Below are positions 46,359 to 54,934 of a stretch of 64,000 nucleotides of DNA, piece by piece. Numbering within the stretch: the first letter of the stretch is position 1; every line of letters starts with the position of its first letter. This DNA comes from Spirochaetae bacterium HGW-Spirochaetae-2 (GTDB lineage Bacteria > Spirochaetota > Spirochaetia > Sphaerochaetales > Sphaerochaetaceae). Below the pieces are notes generated by a model. The model worked only from the letters and a program-made list of their open reading frames with translations, ran no database searches and was not told the DNA's origin. The position numbers and the translations under genes were made by a program. The stretch covers positions 35,480 to 99,479 of the forward strand of contig PGXW01000019.1 in the NCBI GenBank assembly GCA_002839355.1. The letters are read 5' to 3'.

Positions 46359-46775
46359 CTACTTATCCCCATGAGAGAAACGAGCAGTGATATAGCAAGA
46401 ATGACTGCAGTAGACTCTTTTTGCATTTCCGTATGAGCTGAAGGTCTTACCACACTGGGCGCATGTGAACGAATAGTACGCTTTTCGCTTCACTTTGTCC
46501 TGATGCGCATTCCACCAGTCCATACGACAAGCATCCGAGCAGTACTGTTTCTTCCTCTTTCCAGGAGTGTGCTGCAAGTATCTCCCACAAGTTCGGCAAG
46601 TGTTGCTACCAGCTTCCTTATCCACATGGGAGGGCGATCTTATCCCTTTAAGTCCGTGAGTCCTGCAGTAAGATCTTACGCAGTCCTTGGAGAGCCCGAT
46701 TTGGCTTGCAATCGTAGTATAGCCCAAGCCACTTTCTCTCATGTTAGTAATCAGCTTTGATTGTTGATCGGTCAT
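46359..46775 (-). CDS. HTH plus double zinc-knuckle protein (paralogue 1)
   Basis: 138 residues, nearly the same layout and sequence as the 45560 gene: HTH (TNMRESGLGYTTIASQIGLS, KDCVRSYCRTHGL), then CRTCGRYLQHTPGKRKKQY-CSDACRMDWWN and FTCAQCGKTFSSYGNAKRVY-CSHSCY. ATG 46775 follows AAGGAGAAGG. It has its own upstream copy of the 35-bp element and is followed by a terminator, so it appears to be a separate transcription unit. A recent duplication together with paralogue 2 is likely. Confidence 0.75.
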   Translation of the reverse strand: MTDQQSKLITNMRESGLGYTTIASQIGLSKDCVRSYCRTHGLKGIRSPSHVDKEAGSNTCRTCGRYLQHTPGKRKKQYCSDACRMDWWNAHQDKVKRKAYYSFTCAQCGKTFSSYGNAKRVYCSHSCYITARFSHGDK

Positions 46776-46799
46776 TACCTTCTCCTTGTTTAATGTGTT

Positions 46800-46834
46800 G
46801 GTCTATACATTCCTACAAGTGGGATGTAAGTCAA
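46800..46834 (-). repeat. 35-bp repeat upstream of HTH/zinc paralogue 1 (copy 2)
   Basis: Partner of 45361-45395 (26/35; core 16 of 17 identical: GTAGGAATGTATAGACC). Sits about 25 bases before the start codon, suggesting a shared promoter or binding site. The interval 46835-47212 to its right shows no gene. Confidence 0.6.
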
Positions 46835-47212
46835 CTTGATAAAATGTTATAAAGAGAAAAGTTGGTAATCTTCAGCATAGGTGAAAGATACTTATTCGAC
46901 TATACAGAAGGAGTCCGCTTTCTTGTCACTGTCATGATAGCAAATGAACAGCAATCATCGCATACCGCTGACAGCTTCACATCAAGTATCCAGTAATGAT
47001 CAAAACTGATGTGGAATAAGTTCATTTCGTCCTATGTGTTCTTCCATAAGCTTTCCAAAAAATAAGGTAATGATTTCTCATCCAAAGGACTCAGGAATGG
47101 GTAACACGGTTATCGTATCCCAAAACAGCTGCGTTATTTTCTTGGTTGATTGACAATTACTGTGATGGCCTCATAGTGTTACCATAGTCTACTATTAAAG
47201 GATGGTTCAAAT

Positions 47213-47608
47213 ATGAAAAGCACAATCGATTATTCAGAAATTGTAAGCCTTTCGGGTATTAATGAGATCGAACAATTGGTGACTACTTATTACATCAAAT
47301 ATTATAGGGCACCCAAAGATCTTAAGGTGGAGATTTTACAGTCACTCAAGGATGGTATGTTTACCGGTAAGTGCAACTATGCATTCTGGGGTCCATACCA
47401 ATTTGATCCTTATCGGGATTTGCATAGTTATCCCTCGGTTGAACAAGCATTGCATTTTTCAATCAATGGCTTTCGGCATAATGATAAACCCGACTATCCG
47501 AATGACTTGGTTTTCTGGAGATCCGATAATGGAAAGTACTTAGATGGTAATGGAAAGCAAGTGACTATTAAGGAAATCCAAGAAAGAAGAAATAGACTCA
47601 AGCATTAA
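47213..47608 (+). CDS. Hypothetical protein
   Basis: 131 residues, soluble and unrecognised. Contains WGPYQFDPYRDLHSYPSVEQ and FWRSDNGKYLDGNGKQVTI; no signal peptide or helical membrane segment. ATG 47213 has only a weak ribosome-binding region (AAAGGATGG). It lies just right of the recombinase module and 32 bases before the next gene on the same strand. Possibly an accessory element gene. Confidence 0.5.
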   Translation: MKSTIDYSEIVSLSGINEIEQLVTTYYIKYYRAPKDLKVEILQSLKDGMFTGKCNYAFWGPYQFDPYRDLHSYPSVEQALHFSINGFRHNDKPDYPNDLVFWRSDNGKYLDGNGKQVTIKEIQERRNRLKH

Positions 47609-47640
47609 AAAACCTGATGTCTGATTATGGAGGGAATGGG

Positions 47641-48111
47641 ATGTCTGAGGAAATCAAATCACGTGAGGATTTGTATAGGGCTGTTTGGTCAAAACCTATG
47701 ATGAAATTGGCCGAAGAATTTGGAATATCAGGAAGAGGGCTGGCAAAATTATGTGAGAGGCTCAAGGTTCCTGTTCCTCCGAGAGGTTACTGGAGGAAAA
47801 TCAGCCTTGGACAGTTAATCAAGAAGATACCTTTACCCGAGGTGGAATTCACCAAGTATGAGCTATGGAAAAATCAATCATCCCTTGATGATCTTGAAAG
47901 ACGTAGAAAAGCAGAAGAAGAACGTTCAGCTATTTTCAACAATCCAGATATTGAGATTAAAGACAAAGACATCCAGGAGATTGCTTCCAATACATTACGG
48001 GCCGAACAAGCTAGAAATCCAATGGTGCTTGTGTCCGAGCAAGATATAACCAGCCCTCTGGTCAAGAAATTACTAATATCACAGACACGTAACAAAACTG
48101 CTCCACCATAG
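47641..48111 (+). CDS. HTH protein, probably truncated
   Basis: 156 residues. The opening (REDLYRAVWSKPMMKLAEEF then GISGRGLAKLCERLKVPVPP and RGYWRKI) matches an HTH-like N-terminal domain found in larger mobile-element proteins of unknown function, usually several hundred residues. ATG 47641 follows GGAGGG. The frame stops at 48111, ten bases before AAAGGGGACA, a motif repeated inversely at 52955, so an insertion may have cut off the rest. Confidence 0.55.
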   Translation: MSEEIKSREDLYRAVWSKPMMKLAEEFGISGRGLAKLCERLKVPVPPRGYWRKISLGQLIKKIPLPEVEFTKYELWKNQSSLDDLERRRKAEEERSAIFNNPDIEIKDKDIQEIASNTLRAEQARNPMVLVSEQDITSPLVKKLLISQTRNKTAPP

Positions 48112-48120
48112 CAGGTGGAC

Positions 48121-48130
48121 AAAGGGGACA
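48121..48130. repeat. 10-bp inverted-repeat end, left copy
   Basis: AAAGGGGACA is matched inversely by TGTCCCCTTT at 52955-52964, giving possible outer ends of a 4.84-kb unit carrying the DUF4105, cadC and cadA genes. Confidence 0.3.
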
Positions 48131-48135
48131 ATAGT

Positions 48136-49512
48136 TTAGGAATCGGAATCGTCGATGGTACGGTGGCGAGGAATGAGGAGTCGCTCGAACGGTATAGTGC
48201 TATTTGCCAAATAGAGCGGGAGAACGGTGAGCACAATATGCCAATTCTGCTGGATCAGATGGTCGATGAATACCAACTTCATCACCATCCAGGTTATGGT
48301 GATGATTACCATCAACATGTTGGCCCGGCGGAATCGAACGAGGGGGCGGTTGTGGCCGAATCCTCCGCGAAGTGCCTGAATTCCCATCAACATGAGATAC
48401 GGGTTGATAAAAATGATGTTCTCATTGAAGTAAGTCACATCATGGTTGCTGACAATCATCATGAACGTAAGCAAGAGAGCCAGCCCACCTCCTGTAGTGT
48501 ATAAAAGGAAATTGATTGTACCGTAGACGAATCGTCGTGCGCGGCGCAACGGAATCGGGAACTGAGTCTTCTGGAACCCTCCAAGGAGGATGGTCAGTAT
48601 CGCGGTGCCGATTCCAAACAAGGTGAACCGAATGGTATAACTTGTCCAGGAATCGAGTGGCCTTTCCCGTATCCCCCCAGTTGCCATATTCAGGATTTGA
48701 CGTCCGGTGGTCAACGGCATAACATTGCCCTCTGTATTGATGTAGGTGAACCCGAGGAGCGCCGATTCGAAAATTTGCGGGAGGAACATAGCCTCCCATA
48801 GGGTTATGGGTTTATCGATCGAGCCGCTTTGGAGAAAGTCAAGGATCCATTCGATTGCTGGGTTTGTTCGGGTATACCGACCGACGAGCATGCGAATCGT
48901 CTCCTCCATTGGGATTGAGGTGGACCAAGCCCGAAGTTGGCCGTCAGTCGCTTTGTCGATAATATCGCGGAGCCTCGTCGAACAGTTCTCCTCATACTGA
49001 TGATACAGGTAGGTATTAGGACCCTCCTGGATGTTGTAGTTCAAGAATTTGAGTACCTCGAGTCGTGCTGAAAGAGGAAGGTCAAGAATAATCTCGGTCA
49101 TATCCCTATTTTCTTTGATGGCGAGATCGATGCGTGCCGGGGTGGATGTCGCCCAGACCTCATAACTGAGCCGACCAAGCACGAATGTACGGTAGAAATC
49201 GTCTTTGAAGTTGAAAATTCCATAATCATACATCACGCTTTTGTTGTTACTTGTGTTTGTGGCCACAAGTCCCGAGTGGCCGAACCAACTATAAAGCGGA
49301 TCGCCCCGACCCGTTGTCACCAACGAGATTCGCAAATCCTTCACAGGTTCGGCTTCACCAGGTGCCAGGTCCCGCAGAAAGTTTCTACCTTCCAGAAGTT
49401 TTTCTGACGCATACGGATCAGTGAACATAGGTTCTTGGCGTAACGAGGCGCCAAAGAGCGAAGAGAGGGTGAGGAACACCAGAAAGATTGAACACAACCG
49501 GCTGCTGGACAT
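48136..49512 (-). CDS. DUF4105 membrane protein
   Basis: 458 residues. A signal peptide or N-terminal anchor (SSRLCSIFLVFLTLSSLFGAS) precedes the DUF4105 domain: LRISLVTTGRGDPLYSWFGHSGLVA, YDYGIFNF and NYNIQEGPNTYLYHQYEENCSTRLRDI with its conserved Cys/Asn. The C-terminal 180 residues hold four or five membrane helices. DUF4105 proteins are periplasmic-facing, papain-like in appearance and of unknown substrate. Lies on the minus strand alone between the truncated HTH gene and cadC. Confidence 0.82.
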   Translation of the reverse strand: MSSSRLCSIFLVFLTLSSLFGASLRQEPMFTDPYASEKLLEGRNFLRDLAPGEAEPVKDLRISLVTTGRGDPLYSWFGHSGLVATNTSNNKSVMYDYGIFNFKDDFYRTFVLGRLSYEVWATSTPARIDLAIKENRDMTEIILDLPLSARLEVLKFLNYNIQEGPNTYLYHQYEENCSTRLRDIIDKATDGQLRAWSTSIPMEETIRMLVGRYTRTNPAIEWILDFLQSGSIDKPITLWEAMFLPQIFESALLGFTYINTEGNVMPLTTGRQILNMATGGIRERPLDSWTSYTIRFTLFGIGTAILTILLGGFQKTQFPIPLRRARRFVYGTINFLLYTTGGGLALLLTFMMIVSNHDVTYFNENIIFINPYLMLMGIQALRGGFGHNRPLVRFRRANMLMVIITITWMVMKLVFIDHLIQQNWHIVLTVLPLYLANSTIPFERLLIPRHRTIDDSDS

Positions 49513-49745
49513 ACGAGCATCATAGCACAGTACAACCTGTTTTGTATTATCGAGAGGTGAAGTATCAATCTTTGTGGTTGTTCAGTGAAGATATTACCTT
49601 TCCAGATAAGAGAGCATCAAGTTTGTAGGATGCAATGGATAGTGATTGCCACCTGCTTCTCGTTATGCTTCCTTCTTTTCTGCCATAGTCGCTTCCGGTA
49701 GAAACGTCTTGATTCCATAGAATGCCACATCTCAAGCGTGTGCAG

Positions 49746-49774
49746 TTGACAATATCTGGACGACTTGTTACAAT
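49746..49774 (+). promoter_or_regulatory. cadC-cadA promoter
   Basis: TTGACA (49746-49751), exactly 17 bp, TACAAT (49769-49774). The -10 box overlaps the operator-like inverted repeat at 49770-49793. Confidence 0.7.
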
Positions 49775-49793
49775 TAAACAAACATTTAATTGT
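49770..49793 (+). promoter_or_regulatory. Candidate CadC operator
   Basis: ACAATTAAA, six-base spacer, TTTAATTGT: a perfect 9-bp inverted repeat that starts one base into the -10 box, 22 bases before ATG 49815. Position fits repression by an ArsR/SmtB sensor and relief by metal. Confidence 0.7.
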
Positions 49794-49814
49794 TGTAGAT
49801 ATGGAGAAACTTCT

Positions 49815-50186
49815 ATGAAACAAAAGATTCTTGAGCGACACCCAGATGTATGTTCAGAGTACAGCATAAACTGTAGGGATAACGAGGGTGAGCTTCGCAG
49901 TTCGCTCTTTGAGGTATTGGGGCTCTCGGAGTTATTCCACGTACTCGCCGATGAGACGCGAACGAAGATTCTTTTCTTGCTTTCCAAGCAAGAGTTGTGT
50001 GTTTGTGATCTTGCTTATCTATTGGAGATGTCTTCACCAGCGATTTCACACCATCTGCGATTGTTGAAGATGAGACACTTGGTTCGAGCACGACGGGAAG
50101 GCAAACAGGTGTTCTACACACTTGACGATGAGCATGTGCTGGCTCTGATCAAGACAAGTCAAGAACACTATAAGGAGGAGCGTTAA
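49815..50186 (+). CDS. cadC: ArsR/SmtB-family metal sensor, CadC type
   Basis: 123 residues. Winged-helix core LADETRTKILFLLSKQELCV then CDLAYLLEMSSPAISHHLRL. ELCVCD carries the alpha-3 Cys pair used by CadC for Cd/Pb, with an N-terminal Cys (PDVCSEY) as additional ligand. DDEHVLALIKTSQEHYKEE matches the alpha-5 zinc site (D-x-H and H-x-x-E). Represses the cadA operon until Cd, Pb or Zn binds. ATG 49815 follows GGAG and gives a normal length; longer upstream codons would cross the operator. It ends 3 bases before cadA. Confidence 0.9.
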   Translation: MKQKILERHPDVCSEYSINCRDNEGELRSSLFEVLGLSELFHVLADETRTKILFLLSKQELCVCDLAYLLEMSSPAISHHLRLLKMRHLVRARREGKQVFYTLDDEHVLALIKTSQEHYKEER

Positions 50187-50189
50187 ACT

Positions 50190-52361
50190 ATGTCAAAGAA
50201 AGAAAATATGAAGAAGTATCGTATCAATGGTCTGGATTGTGCACAGTGTGCGAACGAGATCGAGTCGGGACTCCGTAAGATAGAGGGTTTTGAAGATGCG
50301 ACGGTCAGCTTCGGAACCGAGTCGATTGTTATTCCTGAATCCGGCCTACAGACTGCCCAAGATGTGATCGCACGAATTGAACCGGATGCGCGAATCGTTG
50401 GCATCAATGTTGATTCACATACACATACCGACCATGGCCACTCCCACGATCATAACGGAACTTCTGGAGATGACGAAAATACAGGTTGGCGTGTTGTACG
50501 TATGGTGCTAGCCCTCGTTCTTACTGGAGCTGGAATCATCTTCAATGAGACCCTTCATGCGACGCAGTATCAGGTGGCCGAGTACGTTGTCCTCCTTTCC
50601 GCATATCTGCTCGTCGGCGGACCGGTGCTGCTGAGTGCAGGAAGGAATATTCTTCGAGGTCGCCTGTTTGACGAAATGTTCCTGATGAGCGTTGCAACAT
50701 TGGGAGCTATTGCCATCCATGAGTTACCTGAAGCGGTCGCGGTAATGCTTTTTTATTCCATCGGTGAGTACATACAGGACCTTGCTGTCGGTCGGTCGCG
50801 TAGATCGATATCCTCTTTGATGGACCTCCGTCCGGATTCCGCGCGCGTTATCTCAGACGACGGAATGAGAGAAGTCAGTCCCGACGTTGTAGAGGTCGGT
50901 GCGATTATCGAGGTCCGGCCAGGAGAGCGTATCCCGCTTGATGGGGAAGTTACCCAAGGCGAATCGGCTGTTGATACATCCGCGCTTACCGGTGAGTCGG
51001 TCCCGCGATCGGTTGGGATTGGTGATACTGTACTTTCAGGTTTTGTGAACGACTCGGGAACGATACGGATCCGGGTTACTAAGCCATACAAGGAATCTTC
51101 AGTTTCCCGAATCCTTGAACTAGTGGAGGACGCCGCCGCCCGCAAGGCCCCCACAGAAAAATTCATTTCCAAATTCGCATCTGTCTATACACCGATTGTT
51201 GTCGGTCTTGCTGCGTTGGTCGCATTCTTGCCCCCCTTGTTTGTTCCGGGTGCCGTTTTGAGTGAGTGGGTCTACCGGGCTCTTGTTGTCCTTGTCATCT
51301 CTTGCCCCTGTGCTTTGGTCATTTCGGTACCGCTCGGTTATTTTGGGGGTATCGGAGGTGCGTCACGCAAAGGAATACTTATCAAGGGAGCAAACTACGT
51401 TGATGCCCTCAGGGATGTCTCTACAGTAGTCGTCGACAAGACGGGAACACTTACGAAGGGCGTCTTTAAGGTGACAAAGACGGTGCCGAGAAACGGCTTC
51501 ACCGCCGATGATGTGCTTCGTTTGGCGGCAAGCGCCGAAGCCCATTCGACGCATCCGATTGCACGATCAATAAGGGAAGCATACAAACACAACATCGACA
51601 TGGAGACAATCACTGATGTTAAAGAGGAAAAGGGTTATGGTGTGATCGCTCATGTAGGGGGTCGGAAGGTTATGGCCGGCAGTGATCGGCTCCTTCACCG
51701 TGAAAACATTGAGCATGGCGACTGCGACGCGGAAGGAACGGTAGTGTATGTGGTGTTGGATAAAAGCTACGTAGGGCATCTGGTAATTGCTGATGAGATC
51801 AAAGCGGAAGCCGCCGAGGCTATAGCTGACCTGAGGGCTGCCGGTGTACAGCGGGTGGTGATGCTTACTGGAGATAATGAAGCGGTTGCTCGCAGTGTCG
51901 CCGAGGTTGTCAAAGTTGATTTGTGGTATGCCGGGCTACTACCTGAAGATAAGGTGAGGATTGTCGAACAACTCTCTAAAGAGCTCCCGAAGGGGCAGCG
52001 ATTGGCGTTCGTGGGAGATGGCATAAACGACGCTCCGGTTCTTATGCGTGCGGATGTCGGATTCGCAATGGGCGCACTCGGTTCGGATGCGGCTATAGAA
52101 GCTGCCGATGTGGTTCTTATGGATGACAAAGTCAACGGAATCGGCTCAGCGATACGTGTCGCCAAACATACCCGGTCGGTGGTCATGCAAAATATTTCCC
52201 TTGCGCTGCTAGTCAAGTTTGCCTTTCTGGCACTCGGTGCGGTCGGTTTCGCTACCATGTGGGAAGCGGTCATCGCGGATGTTGGGGTCTCCCTGCTTGC
52301 TGTCCTCAACTCGACACGGACGTTGCGGTATTCGCGACGAATCGGTGATGGACCAAAGTAA
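50190..52361 (+). CDS. cadA: Heavy-metal translocating P1B-type ATPase (CadA/ZntA)
   Basis: 723 residues. N-terminal metal-binding domain with GLDCAQC (C17, C20), then a His-rich stretch at about 76-90 (alternating His with Asp/Ser). Actuator TGES motif in DTSALTGESVPR, CPC in TM6 (C372-P373-C374), phosphorylation motif DKTGTLT (D416), and hinge MLTGDN and GDGINDAP. CPC with the cytosolic Cys pair indicates Zn/Cd/Pb export. Second gene of the operon under cadC. Ends in a 940-bp interval without convincing genes. Confidence 0.93.
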   Translation: MSKKENMKKYRINGLDCAQCANEIESGLRKIEGFEDATVSFGTESIVIPESGLQTAQDVIARIEPDARIVGINVDSHTHTDHGHSHDHNGTSGDDENTGWRVVRMVLALVLTGAGIIFNETLHATQYQVAEYVVLLSAYLLVGGPVLLSAGRNILRGRLFDEMFLMSVATLGAIAIHELPEAVAVMLFYSIGEYIQDLAVGRSRRSISSLMDLRPDSARVISDDGMREVSPDVVEVGAIIEVRPGERIPLDGEVTQGESAVDTSALTGESVPRSVGIGDTVLSGFVNDSGTIRIRVTKPYKESSVSRILELVEDAAARKAPTEKFISKFASVYTPIVVGLAALVAFLPPLFVPGAVLSEWVYRALVVLVISCPCALVISVPLGYFGGIGGASRKGILIKGANYVDALRDVSTVVVDKTGTLTKGVFKVTKTVPRNGFTADDVLRLAASAEAHSTHPIARSIREAYKHNIDMETITDVKEEKGYGVIAHVGGRKVMAGSDRLLHRENIEHGDCDAEGTVVYVVLDKSYVGHLVIADEIKAEAAEAIADLRAAGVQRVVMLTGDNEAVARSVAEVVKVDLWYAGLLPEDKVRIVEQLSKELPKGQRLAFVGDGINDAPVLMRADVGFAMGALGSDAAIEAADVVLMDDKVNGIGSAIRVAKHTRSVVMQNISLALLVKFAFLALGAVGFATMWEAVIADVGVSLLAVLNSTRTLRYSRRIGDGPK

Positions 52362-53301
52362 TGCATGATGCCGATGATTGTATCGGAAACATCGTTGGCT
52401 TGCATGAGATGTAATCACAGTGAGATTGAAGTGCGGTCGAGGTGTCTATTTAGAACACAAGTTTCCATATACCACGGTTCATCATCATTGCTGTAACAGT
52501 AATAACTGAATATCCGAAAGGAATAGGTTTTGATAATTTTTGACAACTGATGCCAACGGGGGAGCCAGCAATGACTAGTCCCCTTGGCGGAATGAAACAA
52601 CTGCAGGGGTATTTTGCTGGAATGGAAAACTATCCAAGTGGCAATAACAGACTGCCTCGCCTCGGGTATCTCCGATATGTTTCGTCATTATTTAAATCTG
52701 TTTGCATTTGGGCCCAAGGGAATGGGGGATACCGCTCAAGCATTGGGACCCGGACTACATATCCCCAGACAGCAATTGCGATGGTAGAAGTAATTGACTA
52801 CTGCTCAAGATCAAAAGCTTCTCTTGGCTGTTTCCCCAAAAAATTCTTCAAGGTTTGAGGCTGAACGGAGAATAGTATTATCCACACGACTTCATTCGTC
52901 ACGTTTATATCGAGGCAACAATAGATACAATCGTTGACGAATAGGAGCCAGTTGTGTCCCCTTTATGAAAGTAGCGGATACATTGGGCAATATGGAACGA
53001 GACATGCCAGAAGCGTCCACAGGCGGCATACATTTCATCAACCAACACTTACCGCTAACTCCTCCGGTGAATCTACCGCAACCTAAAAGGGTGGCAATAG
53101 TCACTTGACTGATTGCCTTGGTTTACTAGAGAGAATTTTATGAAGGATAAACATGTGTTGAAAATTCATTTTTTGTTCATATGGAGACATTAACGTTCAA
53201 AGACATGAATGCGCTTGTGTGAATACTGGACAATCACGGCAAATCGCCGGGTGAGTAGGCCGGGGTCAATTCCAACTGACGAACGGTATATGAGGTGAGG
53301 T
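52362..53301. other. Gene-poor interval after cadA
   Basis: No reading frame here has clear coding character. A 102-codon frame at 52550-52858 and a 70-codon minus frame at 52892-53104 show no recognisable motif. TGTCCCCTTT at 52955-52964 is the inverse of the motif at 48121. The tract probably contains decayed insertion remnants. Confidence 0.5.
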
Positions 53302-54816
53302 ATGAACAGAAAAGAGAATACGATTCTGGTTACCATTGTTGCCAATTTATTGTTGGTTAGCCTAAAGTTCGGACTGGCGATTTGGTCCGGCAGTTTTGCA
53401 TTGCGGGCAAGTGCTTGGCATTCCATGGGTGATGTGTTCATTTCCCTTTTTGTACTCGCAGGTCTGATTGCTGGTCGCTGGGAGGCAAAACGACGTCATC
53501 GCGTGGGATTAATAGAGAATATCGTTGCCTTGGTCGTCTCAGGATTCATTTTCTACGTGGCGTATACTATTTTCATTGAGGTAGTTCTTGCAGGCGAGCA
53601 AGCCGGACTGCGCAATCCATGGTTGGTGGCGCTTACGTCCCTACTTACGATTGCGGTAACCTACTTCATTGCCCGGCTTAAAAATTATGTGGGCAAAGCC
53701 ACCAATTCTCCAAGTCTGATTGCAAGTGGCTATCATTCCCGAATGGATATGTACGCTTCAGCACTGGTAGTGACGAGTCTGATCGCTTCCGCTCTAGGTC
53801 TCGGTTCCCTGGATCTTATCGTCTCACTTGCTGTTATTCTGCTCGTCCTCAAATCTGGATGGGAGATAGCAGCATCGGCAATAAAAGCTCTCTTCTCTGG
53901 TGGTCTTCTCAATCTGGAGGAGGATAATATCGCTCGCGTGAGGCGCCATACCAAGCGCTTCGCATCTATCGGTATTGGGGCACTAATAATCGGGATATTC
54001 TTATCAGGCGTCTATGCCATTCAACCTGATGAACGCGGTATCGTTCGGCAATTTGGTCAAGTAGTTGCTGATGTGGGACCGGGTTTGCATTATCGATTGC
54101 CGTTGGTCAGCCGGATGGACCGGGTAGCTCTCGACCGGGTGAGGCAACTGCAGACCGAGAACACTCTGGTGCTTACCGGAGACACCAACCTGATCGAAGT
54201 CAAGGTGGGTGTCCAGTACATCGTATCGGATCCAAATGCATTCCTTTTTAATGTTGTGAACTCCGAGCAGCTTGTAGAACAAGAAGCTGAGTCATCCGTC
54301 CGACAGATTGTCGCGCAGCGAAGTGTTGATGAGCTTCTAACCACCGGAAGGGGGGAGATCAATAACCAAGCGAAGAATCTAACCCAGGCGCTGGTTGATG
54401 AGCATCAGGCTGGGTTGAAGATTGTAAATGTACAGCTACTCGCGGTTAATCCTCCCTCCTCGGTTGCAGACGCATTCCGTGATGTATCCAGTGCGCGGGA
54501 AGACAGGAGCACATACATCAATGAAGCGATGGCCTACCGAAATGAAGTCATCCCGTCTGCTCGGGGCCAGGCTGTTGGTATTATAGAGACCGCGCGGGCG
54601 GAAAAGACTCGAAAGATCGATTTCGCGATTGGGGAAGCGGCAGGCTTCGAGTCTCAACTGGCAGCCTATCTGGTTGCTCCCGGTGTGACCCGAACCCGTC
54701 TCTATCTCGAGACGCTCGAGAGAGTACTACCAAGTGTCAACAAATTTATCATCGATCCGACTGTACGGACCGACGGTACCGAGTTGTGGCTCACGAATCC
54801 TGAGGCAACGAAATGA
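53302..54816 (+). CDS. CDF cation transporter fused to HflK-type SPFH domain
   Basis: 504 residues. The first ~200 form a six-helix cation diffusion facilitator core; both metal-site motifs are intact: H40SMGD44 in TM2 and H145SRMD149 in TM5. Instead of the usual cytosolic dimerisation domain, a further helix (about 221-240) leads to QPDERGIVRQFGQVV...GPGLHYRLP and a complete HflK-like SPFH/prohibitin domain through to about 490. Start ATG 53302 follows GAGGTGAGG. It heads an operon with two more SPFH proteins and a PpiD-like foldase. It may couple metal export with a membrane protease-regulating complex. Confidence 0.88.
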   Translation: MNRKENTILVTIVANLLLVSLKFGLAIWSGSFALRASAWHSMGDVFISLFVLAGLIAGRWEAKRRHRVGLIENIVALVVSGFIFYVAYTIFIEVVLAGEQAGLRNPWLVALTSLLTIAVTYFIARLKNYVGKATNSPSLIASGYHSRMDMYASALVVTSLIASALGLGSLDLIVSLAVILLVLKSGWEIAASAIKALFSGGLLNLEEDNIARVRRHTKRFASIGIGALIIGIFLSGVYAIQPDERGIVRQFGQVVADVGPGLHYRLPLVSRMDRVALDRVRQLQTENTLVLTGDTNLIEVKVGVQYIVSDPNAFLFNVVNSEQLVEQEAESSVRQIVAQRSVDELLTTGRGEINNQAKNLTQALVDEHQAGLKIVNVQLLAVNPPSSVADAFRDVSSAREDRSTYINEAMAYRNEVIPSARGQAVGIIETARAEKTRKIDFAIGEAAGFESQLAAYLVAPGVTRTRLYLETLERVLPSVNKFIIDPTVRTDGTELWLTNPEATK

Positions 54817-54934
54817 TGTCAAGGAGCATTGTCTCTGCGGAAATTTAATTGCCTCTCGATCAGGATCATTTGTCCATTTCAAAGGATGCCAGGAGGGACT
54901 TGATGCCCTTCCAAAGTATTATAGGAGGAACGTT

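Larger units (their letters stand above)
42032..46834 (-). mobile_element. Serine-recombinase module of an integrative element
   Basis: Five minus-strand genes: two HTH/zinc-finger proteins, a SHOCT mini-protein and two large serine recombinases, in sequence visibly richer in A/T than the flanking core genes. The cargo island to the right, up to a recombinase remnant at about 62.4 kb, may have arrived with it. No attachment duplication could be identified. Confidence 0.7.

Noticed and set aside
52550..52858. 102-codon frame between cadA and the CDF fusion
   Set aside because: No ribosome-binding site, no motif, odd composition; not called.
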